Positions 36,418-42,857 of a stretch of 42,857 nucleotides of DNA are shown piece by piece (within the stretch, counting starts at the first letter, position 1; each line of letters opens with the position of its first letter). This DNA comes from a virus. A program made the translations under genes and the position numbers. Under the pieces are notes generated by a model. That model ran no database searches, was not told where the DNA came from, and worked only from the letters and a program-made list of their open reading frames with translations. The DNA lies in IMG/VR virus record IMGVR_UViG_3300017743_000027, positions 1-42,857 of that record. The stretch is one strand, 5' to 3'.

Positions 36418-38673
36418 ACCCCTTTCATCACACAAGGAAATGTATTGATTAATATTTTTTAATAAGTTATTTTTATCTAAAGATTCCCAAGTTGGGCAAC
36501 TTATTGCAATATTGACTAACAAAGGATACTTTTCTTCAAGAGAATCGATGTCTTTAGAAAGTTCTTTTGCTGAAAAAAGTTGTACAAGGTTCTGATTAAT
36601 CCAATCTTCTTGCTTAGTTGACCTCAAGAACATGATGTAATTATAAGCAGAATTATCAGATATAATATTATAATGCAGATATTTTTTAGCAACTACATTT
36701 ATGCAATGATCAGTTAAGTTAACTTTAAAGTTTTCTCTTGAGAATAATTTGCCAAGTTGGTTTAGATGCCTGTGCATTTTAGTAGAACCTTTTGTTTTTA
36801 GATGAGTATGAACTTTATTAGCTTCGTCAAAGTTAGACAAGAGGTACTCTTTTGCTAGTTCACTATAAAAGTCATGGAAAGAAACCCAAACCGAATCATC
36901 CAACTTTTTAACATCTCCAACCCTTACTCCAAACAAGGCAACTTTTTTCTTATCTCCTAAAAGGTTGTTAACCATTTTCATCTTGGACTTGATTGAGTCA
37001 AGCTCAAAATCATTATAATTAATCTTATAATTTTTTATTGGAATAAAAATAAGTTTGTTTTTGTATGATCCATCTACATCTTTAACATCTGTAATTTCCT
37101 GCTTGACATTTAGCCAATAATCTGCATTTTTACGACCATATCTACTATCCAAGTCCATTCTGAATAGTGGAATATTAGCACGACTACCATTTTTCTTGCG
37201 AACTCCATTATGTTTGATTTTCTCTTTCTCAACTTGGGAACTATAACGAATATGTTTCTTGTCAATTAAATTGAAATTCCATTCGTTATAAATATAATCT
37301 TCTGACTTCTTATCTAAAGGACGAATAATGTAAACCCCTTGCAAATCGGGGTTTGCGTTCATCAATGTTCTAACTCTTAGATTATTACCATGGGAAGATT
37401 CTATATCTTGAATCATAAATAGATAATTGTCTTGACAGAAAACACTATCAACTTTCCTAGAAGATATTTTGTATCCATTCCTAGCATCTGTATCAGATAC
37501 TTTTTGGCTTTCAGTTATATGCAATTCGTTGTGTATTCCATAGTCACGAACAAATCGGGCAGAGTCAATCTTGATGTTTTTCCAAACAAAGCTATTCTTG
37601 AATATCCCTTTTAATTCATAAGGTAAAGCATTTAATACTTGAGCGCAATTTTTCTTAGCCTCAAATAAATCTTCCGAATCAGCAAGTTTTCTCTTTGCAA
37701 TAACTTCAATCTGATTTGTTATTGACAAAAGAATTTTAGCGATTTCTCTTTGTGTGACTTTGTTGTACTCTAAGGATTCTCTGCTATGATGCAAACGAAC
37801 TGAACCAACAGGCATACGAAAGTAAAAATTAGAAGAACTAATCAGAGATTTAATGGTTCTAGCTTTTGATTCATCTTTTACGAAGTTAGAAATATTAATT
37901 GAACTTCTATCGAGTGGATAAGCTACTCTACCCATAATAATGTGAGCATCATACGATCTACCATAATGATAACCCGAATTATCGTGTTGCAAAAAGAACC
38001 AAGAATCGTCATCAGCACTAAGAAGAAAATCATTCTTTTTAATAAAATTTTCCTCAACCCCAATGAATTTAGGCATCTCTTCGTCAGAAAAGAACTGAAA
38101 AAATCTTTTAGTAATTATTCTGAAATCTTCTCTATCAGAATCTGCAACTGCAACAGAAATAATTAAACCTGTTGGCTCATTGCTAGGTTCGGGTTCATGC
38201 AATCTTACGATTTTTGTATCATCATTTTCATCAACAAAAATATTGTATGAAGTTTTCTCTCCACCATGATAAGAGACACAAGTAAAGTTCTCACCATAAG
38301 ATAACGGAGCAAATTTGCCAATACCAAATGCGCCAATATAATTGTTTGATGTGCGCTTGGTTGACTTACCATATTTTGAGTAAAGACCAAATACATCTTC
38401 TTGGCTAAGTCCACCCCCAAAGTCACGAACCTCAAAAGTTGAGTTCATTGAAGTCGGCAACTTTACCTCGATTGGGCGATTTGAATTTGCTTCTTTGTTA
38501 GCATCAAGAGCATTGGCGCTAATCTCTCTAACAACCGCAAGGCGAGTGTTAGAATAGTTGTTTCGTAGCAAAGATGCTACATAACGCATATCTTCTGCAT
38601 CAATGGTGCAGTTAACTTGTTCAAAGTCGTGTGATTGAATAACTTTTTTGTTTTTGTTTTCTGTGATTATCAT
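36406..38673 (-). CDS. rIIA: rIIA-like protein with GHKL-type ATPase domain
   Basis: 755 residues (T4 rIIA is 725). N-terminal GHKL/HSP90-like ATP fold: REISANALDANKEAN (N box), VRDFGGGLSQEDV (G1) and GAFGIGKFAPLSYGENF (G2), about residues 45-125. The long remainder matches the general layout of rIIA. Preceded by AAGGA 7 nt before the ATG. With rIIB downstream, this is the classic pair influencing lysis inhibition and superexclusion; its role in this phage is inferred from T4. Confidence 0.9.
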   Translation of the reverse strand: MIITENKNKKVIQSHDFEQVNCTIDAEDMRYVASLLRNNYSNTRLAVVREISANALDANKEANSNRPIEVKLPTSMNSTFEVRDFGGGLSQEDVFGLYSKYGKSTKRTSNNYIGAFGIGKFAPLSYGENFTCVSYHGGEKTSYNIFVDENDDTKIVRLHEPEPSNEPTGLIISVAVADSDREDFRIITKRFFQFFSDEEMPKFIGVEENFIKKNDFLLSADDDSWFFLQHDNSGYHYGRSYDAHIIMGRVAYPLDRSSINISNFVKDESKARTIKSLISSSNFYFRMPVGSVRLHHSRESLEYNKVTQREIAKILLSITNQIEVIAKRKLADSEDLFEAKKNCAQVLNALPYELKGIFKNSFVWKNIKIDSARFVRDYGIHNELHITESQKVSDTDARNGYKISSRKVDSVFCQDNYLFMIQDIESSHGNNLRVRTLMNANPDLQGVYIIRPLDKKSEDYIYNEWNFNLIDKKHIRYSSQVEKEKIKHNGVRKKNGSRANIPLFRMDLDSRYGRKNADYWLNVKQEITDVKDVDGSYKNKLIFIPIKNYKINYNDFELDSIKSKMKMVNNLLGDKKKVALFGVRVGDVKKLDDSVWVSFHDFYSELAKEYLLSNFDEANKVHTHLKTKGSTKMHRHLNQLGKLFSRENFKVNLTDHCINVVAKKYLHYNIISDNSAYNYIMFLRSTKQEDWINQNLVQLFSAKELSKDIDSLEEKYPLLVNIAISCPTWESLDKNNLLKNINQYISLCDERGKGE

Positions 38674-38737
38674 TTTTTTTCCTTATGTGTGATTTAAATT
38701 ATGATTGTAGTATGAATGATCTTTTTAATAATGTCAA
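38674..38737 (-). promoter_or_regulatory. Promoter and leader of the rIIA-like gene
   Basis: TTGACA (38732-38737), 17 nt, CATACT (38709-38714), then a leader of about 30 nt with AAGGA before the ATG: the leader-bearing class, not leaderless. Confidence 0.6.
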
Positions 38738-38746
38738 CACTTTTTT

Positions 38747-38890
38747 TTAAGAAAGTTCTTTTGCTACTCTTAATAAGTGGTTTAGGCAACCCATTTCTAA
38801 TATGTGCATCTGTTCTTGCTCTTGTGTTGTTATTGGGTAATTTTTAATATCTAAAATTTTTTGTTCAATCAATTTTATTATTTCATTCAT
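38747..38890 (-). CDS. 47-residue helical protein, unknown
   Basis: MNEIIKLIEQKILDIKNYPI then EQEQMHILEMGCLNHLLRVA; all helix. Starts 1 nt after the stop of the gene at 38892, so co-translated. No family recognised. Confidence 0.65.
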   Translation of the reverse strand: MNEIIKLIEQKILDIKNYPITTQEQEQMHILEMGCLNHLLRVAKELS

Positions 38891-38891
38891 T

Positions 38892-39071
38892 TTAATTGTA
38901 ATGTTTTTCGTGTTCAACTATTGATTCAATGTGATCTTTAAGTATGTCGTGCATAAGTTCAGTATCATAAACCCTTTTTCCATCATCTGTCAAGGAAAAA
39001 AGAACAGGAACTAAAATTTTATCGTGTTGTGGGTAATCGTTGTCTTTATGTATTTGAATTGTATGTCTCAT
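38892..39071 (-). CDS. 59-residue protein, unknown
   Basis: MRHTIQIHKDNDYPQHDKIL, then LTDDGKRVYDTELMHDILKD: strands then helix. TAATG overlap with the gene at 39071. No family recognised. Confidence 0.7.
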   Translation of the reverse strand: MRHTIQIHKDNDYPQHDKILVPVLFSLTDDGKRVYDTELMHDILKDHIESIVEHEKHYN

Positions 39072-39301
39072 TACTTACTTCCCCCATTTATATTTTCTAG
39101 TTCATTTTCTCTAGCTTGTCTTCTCATTGCTACAACAAGTTCTTCATCAACTAATCTATGTATATTTGTAGTATCTTCTATTGCAGTACCAAAATACAAA
39201 TCAATAAGATCAGCGATTTGATCTACGCATTCATAGAGACGATATTGATCTCCACCATTTTGTGGGACATTGAAACTAATTTTTTGTGTTATGTAATTCA
39301 T
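39071..39301 (-). CDS. Small acidic protein, unknown
   Basis: 76 residues from ATG 39299-39301 (MNYITQKISFNVPQNGGDQY). A frame 22 codons longer exists, but the promoter lies in that stretch and ends 6 nt before this ATG. Helical (LIDLYFGTAIEDTTNIHRLV). First gene of the unit 39301-38747. Confidence 0.75.
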   Translation of the reverse strand: MNYITQKISFNVPQNGGDQYRLYECVDQIADLIDLYFGTAIEDTTNIHRLVDEELVVAMRRQARENELENINGGSK

Positions 39302-39336
39302 ATCAGTACAATAAACGATCAAAAAGATTCTGTCAA
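39302..39336 (-). promoter_or_regulatory. Leaderless promoter of the unit 39301-38747
   Basis: TTGACA (39331-39336), 17 nt, TATTGT (39308-39313), 6 nt, ATG. The TTG ACA encodes Leu-Thr near the end of the upstream gene. Confidence 0.78.
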
Positions 39337-39519
39337 GATTAAATCTCCACTTTCCCACATATCCCAATGAGATTCATAAGCATGATCCCAATCTTCATAC
39401 TCTCCATTTGCTACGGAAATTGTTGCCTCTCTTTGGATTAACTCGTCATCAATTTTTTCCCAATTAAAATCGAGAGACATTTGATCTTTGTGGTAAACTA
39501 TTTCTTCTACTTCGTTCAT
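39319..39519 (-). CDS. Small very acidic protein, unknown
   Basis: 66 residues: MNEVEEIVYHKDQMSLDFNW and GEYEDWDHAYESHWDMWESG, unusually rich in Asp/Glu/Trp. Its last codons form part of the next promoter. No family recognised; DNA-mimic-like charge, nothing more. Confidence 0.75.
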   Translation of the reverse strand: MNEVEEIVYHKDQMSLDFNWEKIDDELIQREATISVANGEYEDWDHAYESHWDMWESGDLILTESF

Positions 39520-39554
39520 GTCAATACTCTAAACATGAACAGGAGACTTGTCAA
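39520..39554 (-). promoter_or_regulatory. Leaderless promoter of the gene at 39319-39519
   Basis: TTGACA (39549-39554), 17 nt, TAGAGT (39526-39531), 6 nt, ATG. The stop TAG of the upstream gene is the first half of the -10 box. Confidence 0.78.
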
Positions 39555-39759
39555 TAATATTTGACAACTCTTCGTCTAGCTTTTCACTTAAATCCATATA
39601 GTCATCCAAAGGTAGACCATCTTCCATAGTTTTGATCGCAACACTAATCGCAGGAGAATTGTCATCATTCAAGAAATGAAACTTCATTGGCACTCCATTT
39701 AGAATGTCATTAATTTCTTCTCTAGTTAATCCTAATGTCATGTTGTATTCTTTATTCAT
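39529..39759 (-). CDS. Small acidic protein, unknown
   Basis: 76 residues; LTREEINDILNGVPMKFHFL, then AIKTMEDGLPLDDYMDLSEK. Overlaps the end of the 52-residue gene by 8 nt. M7 is an alternative start. No family recognised. Confidence 0.72.
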   Translation of the reverse strand: MNKEYNMTLGLTREEINDILNGVPMKFHFLNDDNSPAISVAIKTMEDGLPLDDYMDLSEKLDEELSNIIDKSPVHV

Positions 39760-39910
39760 TGATGTATATCCCCTCTTGCTCTAGTTCGTCTTCGGTAAAT
39801 TCCATAGGTTCTTCCCATTCTTCATCATGCAAGAAATAAGTGCCTGTGAAATTATCGTAGTAAAATTTTTCTTCGATAGTATTGTCTTCGTATATGTGAT
39901 TTATGTTCAT
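39752..39910 (-). CDS. 52-residue acidic protein, unknown
   Basis: MNINHIYEDNTIEEKFYYDN then TYFLHDEEWEEPMEFTEDEL; about one third Asp/Glu, with many aromatic residues. Found from its promoter. No family recognised. Confidence 0.72.
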   Translation of the reverse strand: MNINHIYEDNTIEEKFYYDNFTGTYFLHDEEWEEPMEFTEDELEQEGIYINE

Positions 39911-39946
39911 GTTTAAAACATTATAGTAGTTTTGTTATTGTGTCAA
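39911..39946 (-). promoter_or_regulatory. Leaderless promoter of the unit 39910-39529
   Basis: TTGACA (39941-39946), 17 nt, TAATGT (39918-39923), 7 nt, ATG. TTG ACA is Leu-Thr of the upstream gene, followed by CAA TAA. Confidence 0.72.
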
Positions 39947-40144
39947 GAGTTTATTTTCGTATTCGTCAATTAAATCTTCTAAATCCCATTCTGTATATTC
40001 TTTAGTTAAATATTTAAATTTTCCATCTGCATAAGTTGCTCCACCATTTCCATCATTACATATTTCGATTCCCTCGATGTTAGTTTCGCATTGATAACCG
40101 ACTCCCTTATTAGTTCTAAAATATCTAATATTTGTTACTTTCAT
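39935..40144 (-). CDS. Small protein, unknown
   Basis: 69 residues from ATG 40142-40144 (MKVTNIRYFRTNKGVGYQCE), which overlaps the stop of the previous gene as ATGA; a start 14 codons earlier is less likely. Beta-rich start, acidic helical end (YTEWDLEDLIDEYENKLL). Confidence 0.75.
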   Translation of the reverse strand: MKVTNIRYFRTNKGVGYQCETNIEGIEICNDGNGGATYADGKFKYLTKEYTEWDLEDLIDEYENKLLTQ

Positions 40145-40377
40145 AATTTCAATTCTTTTGTTATTGTTATATCTAAAACATCCCATTTAAAAGACTCTGA
40201 TATTTGAAAACCCATAGATTTTAATTTTTTTGTTATAGCGTCTTTATGTACCCACAAATCTCTATCCCATCCATATCCATACATATCGCATACAGACAAA
40301 GTAGATGATCCATGTTTATTTGCATAATCTGCATGATTATTAATAACTTTATTTAATTTTTCTTTTAATTCATTCAT
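40141..40377 (-). CDS. Small protein, unknown
   Basis: 78 residues; LKEKLNKVINNHADYANKHG and GYGWDRDLWVHKDAITKKLK, then strands. ATGA overlap with the gene at 40374 and with 39935. No family recognised. Confidence 0.75.
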   Translation of the reverse strand: MNELKEKLNKVINNHADYANKHGSSTLSVCDMYGYGWDRDLWVHKDAITKKLKSMGFQISESFKWDVLDITITKELKL

Positions 40378-40577
40378 TTTATATATTCTCTTTCTTGTAA
40401 ATATTCTTTAAAATTAACTTTAAACTCACTTAACCAATGTGGATCAACTGCACATTCTGCGAGTATTTCCCAAGGATCACCTAAATAGTTGTCAATGTCA
40501 ACATCAAAATAAAATTTTATTTGATCTGTTAAAGACATATCTTTTATATATTCTTCGTATGTTGGTAATTTTTTCAT
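40374..40577 (-). CDS. Small acidic protein, unknown
   Basis: 67 residues from ATG 40575-40577 (MKKLPTYEEYIKDMSLTDQI). Two upstream in-frame ATGs (40616 and 40592) lie inside the promoter, so this third ATG is the likely start. YLGDPWEILAECAVDPHWL in the middle. First of three ATGA-coupled genes. Confidence 0.72.
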   Translation of the reverse strand: MKKLPTYEEYIKDMSLTDQIKFYFDVDIDNYLGDPWEILAECAVDPHWLSEFKVNFKEYLQEREYIK

Positions 40578-40612
40578 GTCGTTATTCAAGTTCATTTTGC
40601 ATGATATGTCAA
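40578..40612 (-). promoter_or_regulatory. Leaderless promoter of the unit 40577-39935
   Basis: TTGACA (40607-40612), 17 nt, TTGAAT (40584-40589; weak -10), 6 nt, ATG. Resolves which of three in-frame ATGs is used. Confidence 0.58.
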
Positions 40613-40676
40613 GCATTTTATTGTGTTATTGATGAAAAGTTAGTATTTATTTAATTAAACAATTATTTTGCATCTT

Positions 40677-40922
40677 TTATAATGCTTTTGCTTGCCTTCT
40701 ACCTGCTCCATCCATTTGCATTCTAAGAATACTTGATTGACCTTTCCGAGCAGTTGCTTGCTTGGCATACTCAAATGCACTAGGATCACTAAAAGTTTGC
40801 ATAACCATAGTTGATTTGTCAAGATAGACATTAAGACCCTTCTTGGGGATCGAGTTTGCCATCTTCTCTCCTAATGCTTTTGATTGTTTAATACTATCTA
40901 AGAATGCTTGTGCGGTATCCAT
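40677..40922 (-). CDS. Small basic protein, unknown
   Basis: 81 residues from ATG 40920-40922 (MDTAQAFLDSIKQSKALGEK). The frame is open 22 codons further, but that part overlaps the promoter; AAGGA lies just before this ATG. Ends in QMDGAGRRQAKAL, basic. No family recognised. Confidence 0.72.
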   Translation of the reverse strand: MDTAQAFLDSIKQSKALGEKMANSIPKKGLNVYLDKSTMVMQTFSDPSAFEYAKQATARKGQSSILRMQMDGAGRRQAKAL

Positions 40923-40988
40923 ATTTTTCCTTGTGTTTTGTGATTGATTAATACCAACAACTATAGAACACCCGATAACTTTTGTCAA
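40923..40988 (-). promoter_or_regulatory. Promoter with leader and ribosome site for 40922
   Basis: TTGACA (40983-40988), 17 nt, TATAGT (40960-40965), then a leader of about 30 nt with AAGGA. Both boxes lie wholly inside the end of the upstream gene. Confidence 0.75.
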
Positions 40989-41355
40989 GCATTATATGCG
41001 CCTCTTTGACGAAAGCTAGATCAGAACTCTTGTACCAATATTCATTATCGGAATATGGTTCGTCATTTTCATCTGTCCAAAAATATGAATCACTACCCCA
41101 AAAGAACCCATTTGATTCGGGCAACTCAAAATTATCAATGGCATCTTGAAGGTTATAAATATCCGCTTTAGTTAGTTGCAACTCAACGCAATTAAAATTG
41201 CCATCTTCATCGGCATTTGGACAACCCTTTGACTCCCATAATTGTTGCATCCAACCTTGCAAGCGATTGTGCTTGCGCCATTCTCCAATTTGTACATCGT
41301 CATCACTATTTCTCTTGCGAGGTGGACGAGCATAAGCATACATATCTAATCCCAT
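40948..41355 (-). CDS. Phage MGLDMY family protein
   Basis: 135 residues. MGLDMYAYARPP, GEWRKHNRLQGWMQQLWESK, FNCVELQLTKADIYNLQDAI and GFFWGSDSYFW match a small family seen in many phages, often mislabelled phosphoglycerate kinase; there is no kinase motif. Function unknown. It is the last gene of the 41902 unit and its end contains the next promoter. Confidence 0.85.
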   Translation of the reverse strand: MGLDMYAYARPPRKRNSDDDVQIGEWRKHNRLQGWMQQLWESKGCPNADEDGNFNCVELQLTKADIYNLQDAIDNFELPESNGFFWGSDSYFWTDENDEPYSDNEYWYKSSDLAFVKEAHIMLDKSYRVFYSCWY

Positions 41356-41367
41356 AATATTTTCTTT

Positions 41368-41574
41368 CTATTTAATGTAACCTAATTGTTTTAAATTATA
41401 ATTCATTTTGCCCATTTGGGAAACAACTTTATAATTAACTTTACCTTTTTGTTGTTCGGTTAATTCGCTAAAATTTTTATATTGTTCTTCAGTCCATTTA
41501 TTAAAGGCATCTTCTACCACTTTAGGCATGAGTTCTTTAGGCACTCTGTCTGCTCTGTTCCATATATAAGTCAT
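41368..41574 (-). CDS. Small basic protein, unknown
   Basis: 68 residues; WNRADRVPKELMPKVVEDAF then FSELTEQQKGKVNYKVVSQM; helical. Starts 1 nt after the stop of the gene at 41576. No family recognised. Confidence 0.75.
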   Translation of the reverse strand: MTYIWNRADRVPKELMPKVVEDAFNKWTEEQYKNFSELTEQQKGKVNYKVVSQMGKMNYNLKQLGYIK

Positions 41575-41575
41575 A

Positions 41576-41902
41576 TTAATTTTGTTTAATTGTTTGGTTT
41601 TTTCGGGAATTCATTTTCTCGGAAAATGTTCTTGTGTTATGTTTAATGTAGACCTTATTGCCATGCTTGTCAAGTTTATTTAATGCGACTGCAAACCCTA
41701 ATTCTTTTAAGGAGTCAAGATCGACTCCATCAAGGCTTTTTTTGCGAGTCATATTGTTAATAGCTAACGCATGAACAGAGGTTACAACATAAAGTGGTTC
41801 TGCTCTATTCTTTAAAATTTTTGGTTCAACTAAAATTTCGTCTTTCATAATTGGATTCTTTGTGTTTTGCCTAATTATCCCTTCTATTGTTGAGTAGTTC
41901 AT
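41576..41902 (-). CDS. Basic protein, unknown
   Basis: 108 residues: IRQNTKNPIMKDEILVEPKI, LYVVTSVHALAINNMTRKKS, ELGFAVALNKLDKHGNKVYI. Alpha/beta pattern with a basic tail. First gene of a three-gene unit ending with the MGLDMY gene. Confidence 0.75.
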   Translation of the reverse strand: MNYSTIEGIIRQNTKNPIMKDEILVEPKILKNRAEPLYVVTSVHALAINNMTRKKSLDGVDLDSLKELGFAVALNKLDKHGNKVYIKHNTRTFSEKMNSRKNQTIKQN

Positions 41903-41937
41903 AATCGTACATTAAAGTAAAAATAAAAAGTTGTCAA
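41903..41937 (-). promoter_or_regulatory. Leaderless promoter of the unit 41902-40948
   Basis: TTGACA (41932-41937), 17 nt, TAATGT (41909-41914), 6 nt, ATG. The TGA of the -35 box is the SprT-like gene's stop codon. Confidence 0.78.
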
Positions 41938-42437
41938 GCGCTAAATATTTCATTCACTAATGCTTTTGTTGCACGATCTATTTTTTTTTCTTTCTCGCTA
42001 ACGAACAAATTGACATGACATTTTGGGCAAGAATATGTTCTGTTTTTTCTTAACCTATGCTTTCTAAAAGTTAACCCACAACAAGTGTCAACATACTTGT
42101 GATGATTTTTTGGTTTATTTAAATTAGACTTACTGCAAGACTTTGGTATTGCACCGATTTTTCTACAAATTGATTTCCATAATCTGCCATGACCAACACC
42201 TTTAGAACCATAACGCTCATAAGCTAACGCATGGGCAATTTCATGGAGAATGGTATCCTTAACATCTTTCATGTCGTTTAGCTCAACATACCATTTAGAT
42301 AGTCTAATCTCTCGGCAACCATAACTACAAGTACCAAGTGATCGTTTTTTATTTTGCCAACGAAATACCCACTCACTAGATAAACCATGTTGGTGCATTA
42401 ATACATGAGTTAGTGCTGATGCTTTTCTTAATTCCAT
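41934..42437 (-). CDS. SprT-like zinc metalloprotein
   Basis: 167 residues. Zinc protease motif HEIAHALAYE with a third ligand in GHGRLWKSICRKIGA, then a C-terminal Cys cluster (CCGLTF ... CPKCHVN) like the SprT zinc ribbon. SprT/Spartan proteins cut DNA-protein crosslinks in other organisms; phage versions may clear proteins from DNA. The full motif set is present, so it is probably active. Own leaderless promoter. Confidence 0.88.
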   Translation of the reverse strand: MELRKASALTHVLMHQHGLSSEWVFRWQNKKRSLGTCSYGCREIRLSKWYVELNDMKDVKDTILHEIAHALAYERYGSKGVGHGRLWKSICRKIGAIPKSCSKSNLNKPKNHHKYVDTCCGLTFRKHRLRKNRTYSCPKCHVNLFVSEKEKKIDRATKALVNEIFSA

Positions 42438-42472
42438 ATCAACACACTAATGGAAAAATTAAACTATGTCAA
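42438..42472 (-). promoter_or_regulatory. Leaderless promoter of the SprT-like gene
   Basis: TTGACA (42467-42472), 17 nt, TAGTGT (42444-42449), 6 nt, ATG. It starts 2 nt after the stop of the gene at 42475. Confidence 0.8.
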
Positions 42473-42474
42473 CA

Positions 42475-42735
42475 CTATTTTGTATATTTTTTAATTTCGT
42501 TGTTTTTTAAGTTTAATTCTCTTTCTATTTCCTTGGCGACATTTTCACCAACAGATATTTCGTGATCCTTAGATAAAGTATTTAATAATTCTACTAAATT
42601 TTTTCCTATTTTAATTCTCTCTTCCTCTCCAACTAAAAATAAGTTATTTGCATTTATAAGCACAAGATCATCTATTTTGACGATAATATGATTGATTGTA
42701 TCTGTGCTTCCTCGTATTCCTAATTTTATTTTCAT
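42475..42735 (-). CDS. Small protein, unknown
   Basis: 86 residues; starts MKIKLGIRGSTDTINHIIVK with strands, then helices (NLVELLNTLSKDHEISVGEN). No family recognised. No promoter of the common type directly upstream. Confidence 0.7.
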   Translation of the reverse strand: MKIKLGIRGSTDTINHIIVKIDDLVLINANNLFLVGEEERIKIGKNLVELLNTLSKDHEISVGENVAKEIERELNLKNNEIKKYTK

Positions 42736-42749
42736 ATTTTAAATATTTG

Positions 42750-42766
42750 CACGGAGAGTATCCGTG
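42750..42766 (-). terminator. Hairpin near the right edge
   Basis: CACGGA (42750-42755) / TCCGTG (42761-42766) with a 5-nt loop, upstream of the last gene. Minus-strand sequence after it is A+T-rich without a clean T run. Remaining DNA to 42857 holds only tiny open frames; no gene called. Confidence 0.45.
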
Positions 42767-42857
42767 ACTAACTCCAATATAGTAGTAATCGAATTACTTG
42801 CTAGTCTTTTTCTGCTGATCAGACATGGTAGCTCTTGCTCATTCAATAAGATCAAGT

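Noticed and set aside
40948-41355. Phosphoglycerate kinase
   Set aside because: This label is attached to MGLDMY proteins in some phage records, but 135 residues without any kinase motif cannot be that enzyme.
1-42857. tRNA or tmRNA genes
   Set aside because: No cloverleaf with a T-loop GTTCRA and CCA-type acceptor was seen on either strand by eye; a tRNAscan run could still find a divergent one.
42758-42857. Ten-codon frame MSDQQKKTSK at the right edge
   Set aside because: Preceded by an in-frame stop, no promoter or ribosome site, too short to support.

Overview
The window is an A+T-rich, very gene-dense piece of a tailed double-stranded DNA phage. It encodes large terminase, portal, a prohead protease joined to a scaffold-like tail, major capsid protein, a phage sigma factor, PhoH-like ATPase, T4 rIIA/rIIB-like proteins and dozens of tiny early-type genes. 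I saw no tRNA, integrase or ribosomal RNA. The host cannot be fixed from the sequence. Promoters are of sigma-70 type and many genes appear to lack a 5' leader.

Layout. (1) 1-13.8 kb, minus strand: PhoH, a GAF-like membrane protein, a zinc-ribbon protein, a sigma factor, a long HTH/coiled-coil protein, two small proteins, an ERCC4-type nuclease, terminase, portal, protease-scaffold, a decoration-like protein, capsid, a SAP-domain protein and a connector-like protein. These run in transcription order and are often overlapped by 1-14 nt. (2) 13.87-18.8 kb: a short ParS/MbcA-like protein and a tail-fibre-like protein on the plus strand, facing two paralogous cysteine-bearing proteins and a basic virus-conserved domain protein on the minus strand. 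This block carries a tandem duplication with decayed leftovers. (3) 19.2-22.5 kb: small plus-strand genes. (4) 22.6-31.8 kb: small minus-strand genes, including GP88-like, DUF932-like, ParB/DGQHR-like and GIY-YIG-like proteins. (5) 31.88-32.21 kb: a strong candidate structured RNA gene with its own promoter and terminator. (6) 32.3-42.7 kb: more small genes, rIIB, rIIA, a MGLDMY family protein and a SprT-like metalloprotein.

The most striking signal is regulatory. From 19 to 42.5 kb about two dozen genes share one rigid start architecture: TTGACA-like box, 17 nt, TANNNT-like box, 6 (rarely 7-8) nt, ATG. This places the expected transcription start on the ATG itself, so the mRNAs should be leaderless. 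It also corrects several gene starts. Between 19.9 and 31.3 kb most boundaries between such units carry a composite element: two or three related hairpins around a GC-rich palindrome. Several genes end inside the next promoter, so the TGA or TAA stop is part of the -35 or -10 box. Within units, genes are coupled by ATGA or TAATG overlaps and include four hydrophobic microproteins of 18-29 residues. By contrast, virion-side genes carry a different upstream motif, GTGTA 9-13 nt before ATG, which could be the target of the phage sigma factor.

Coding calls come from reading frames, motifs and context. Family names are from memory of the families, with no database search.
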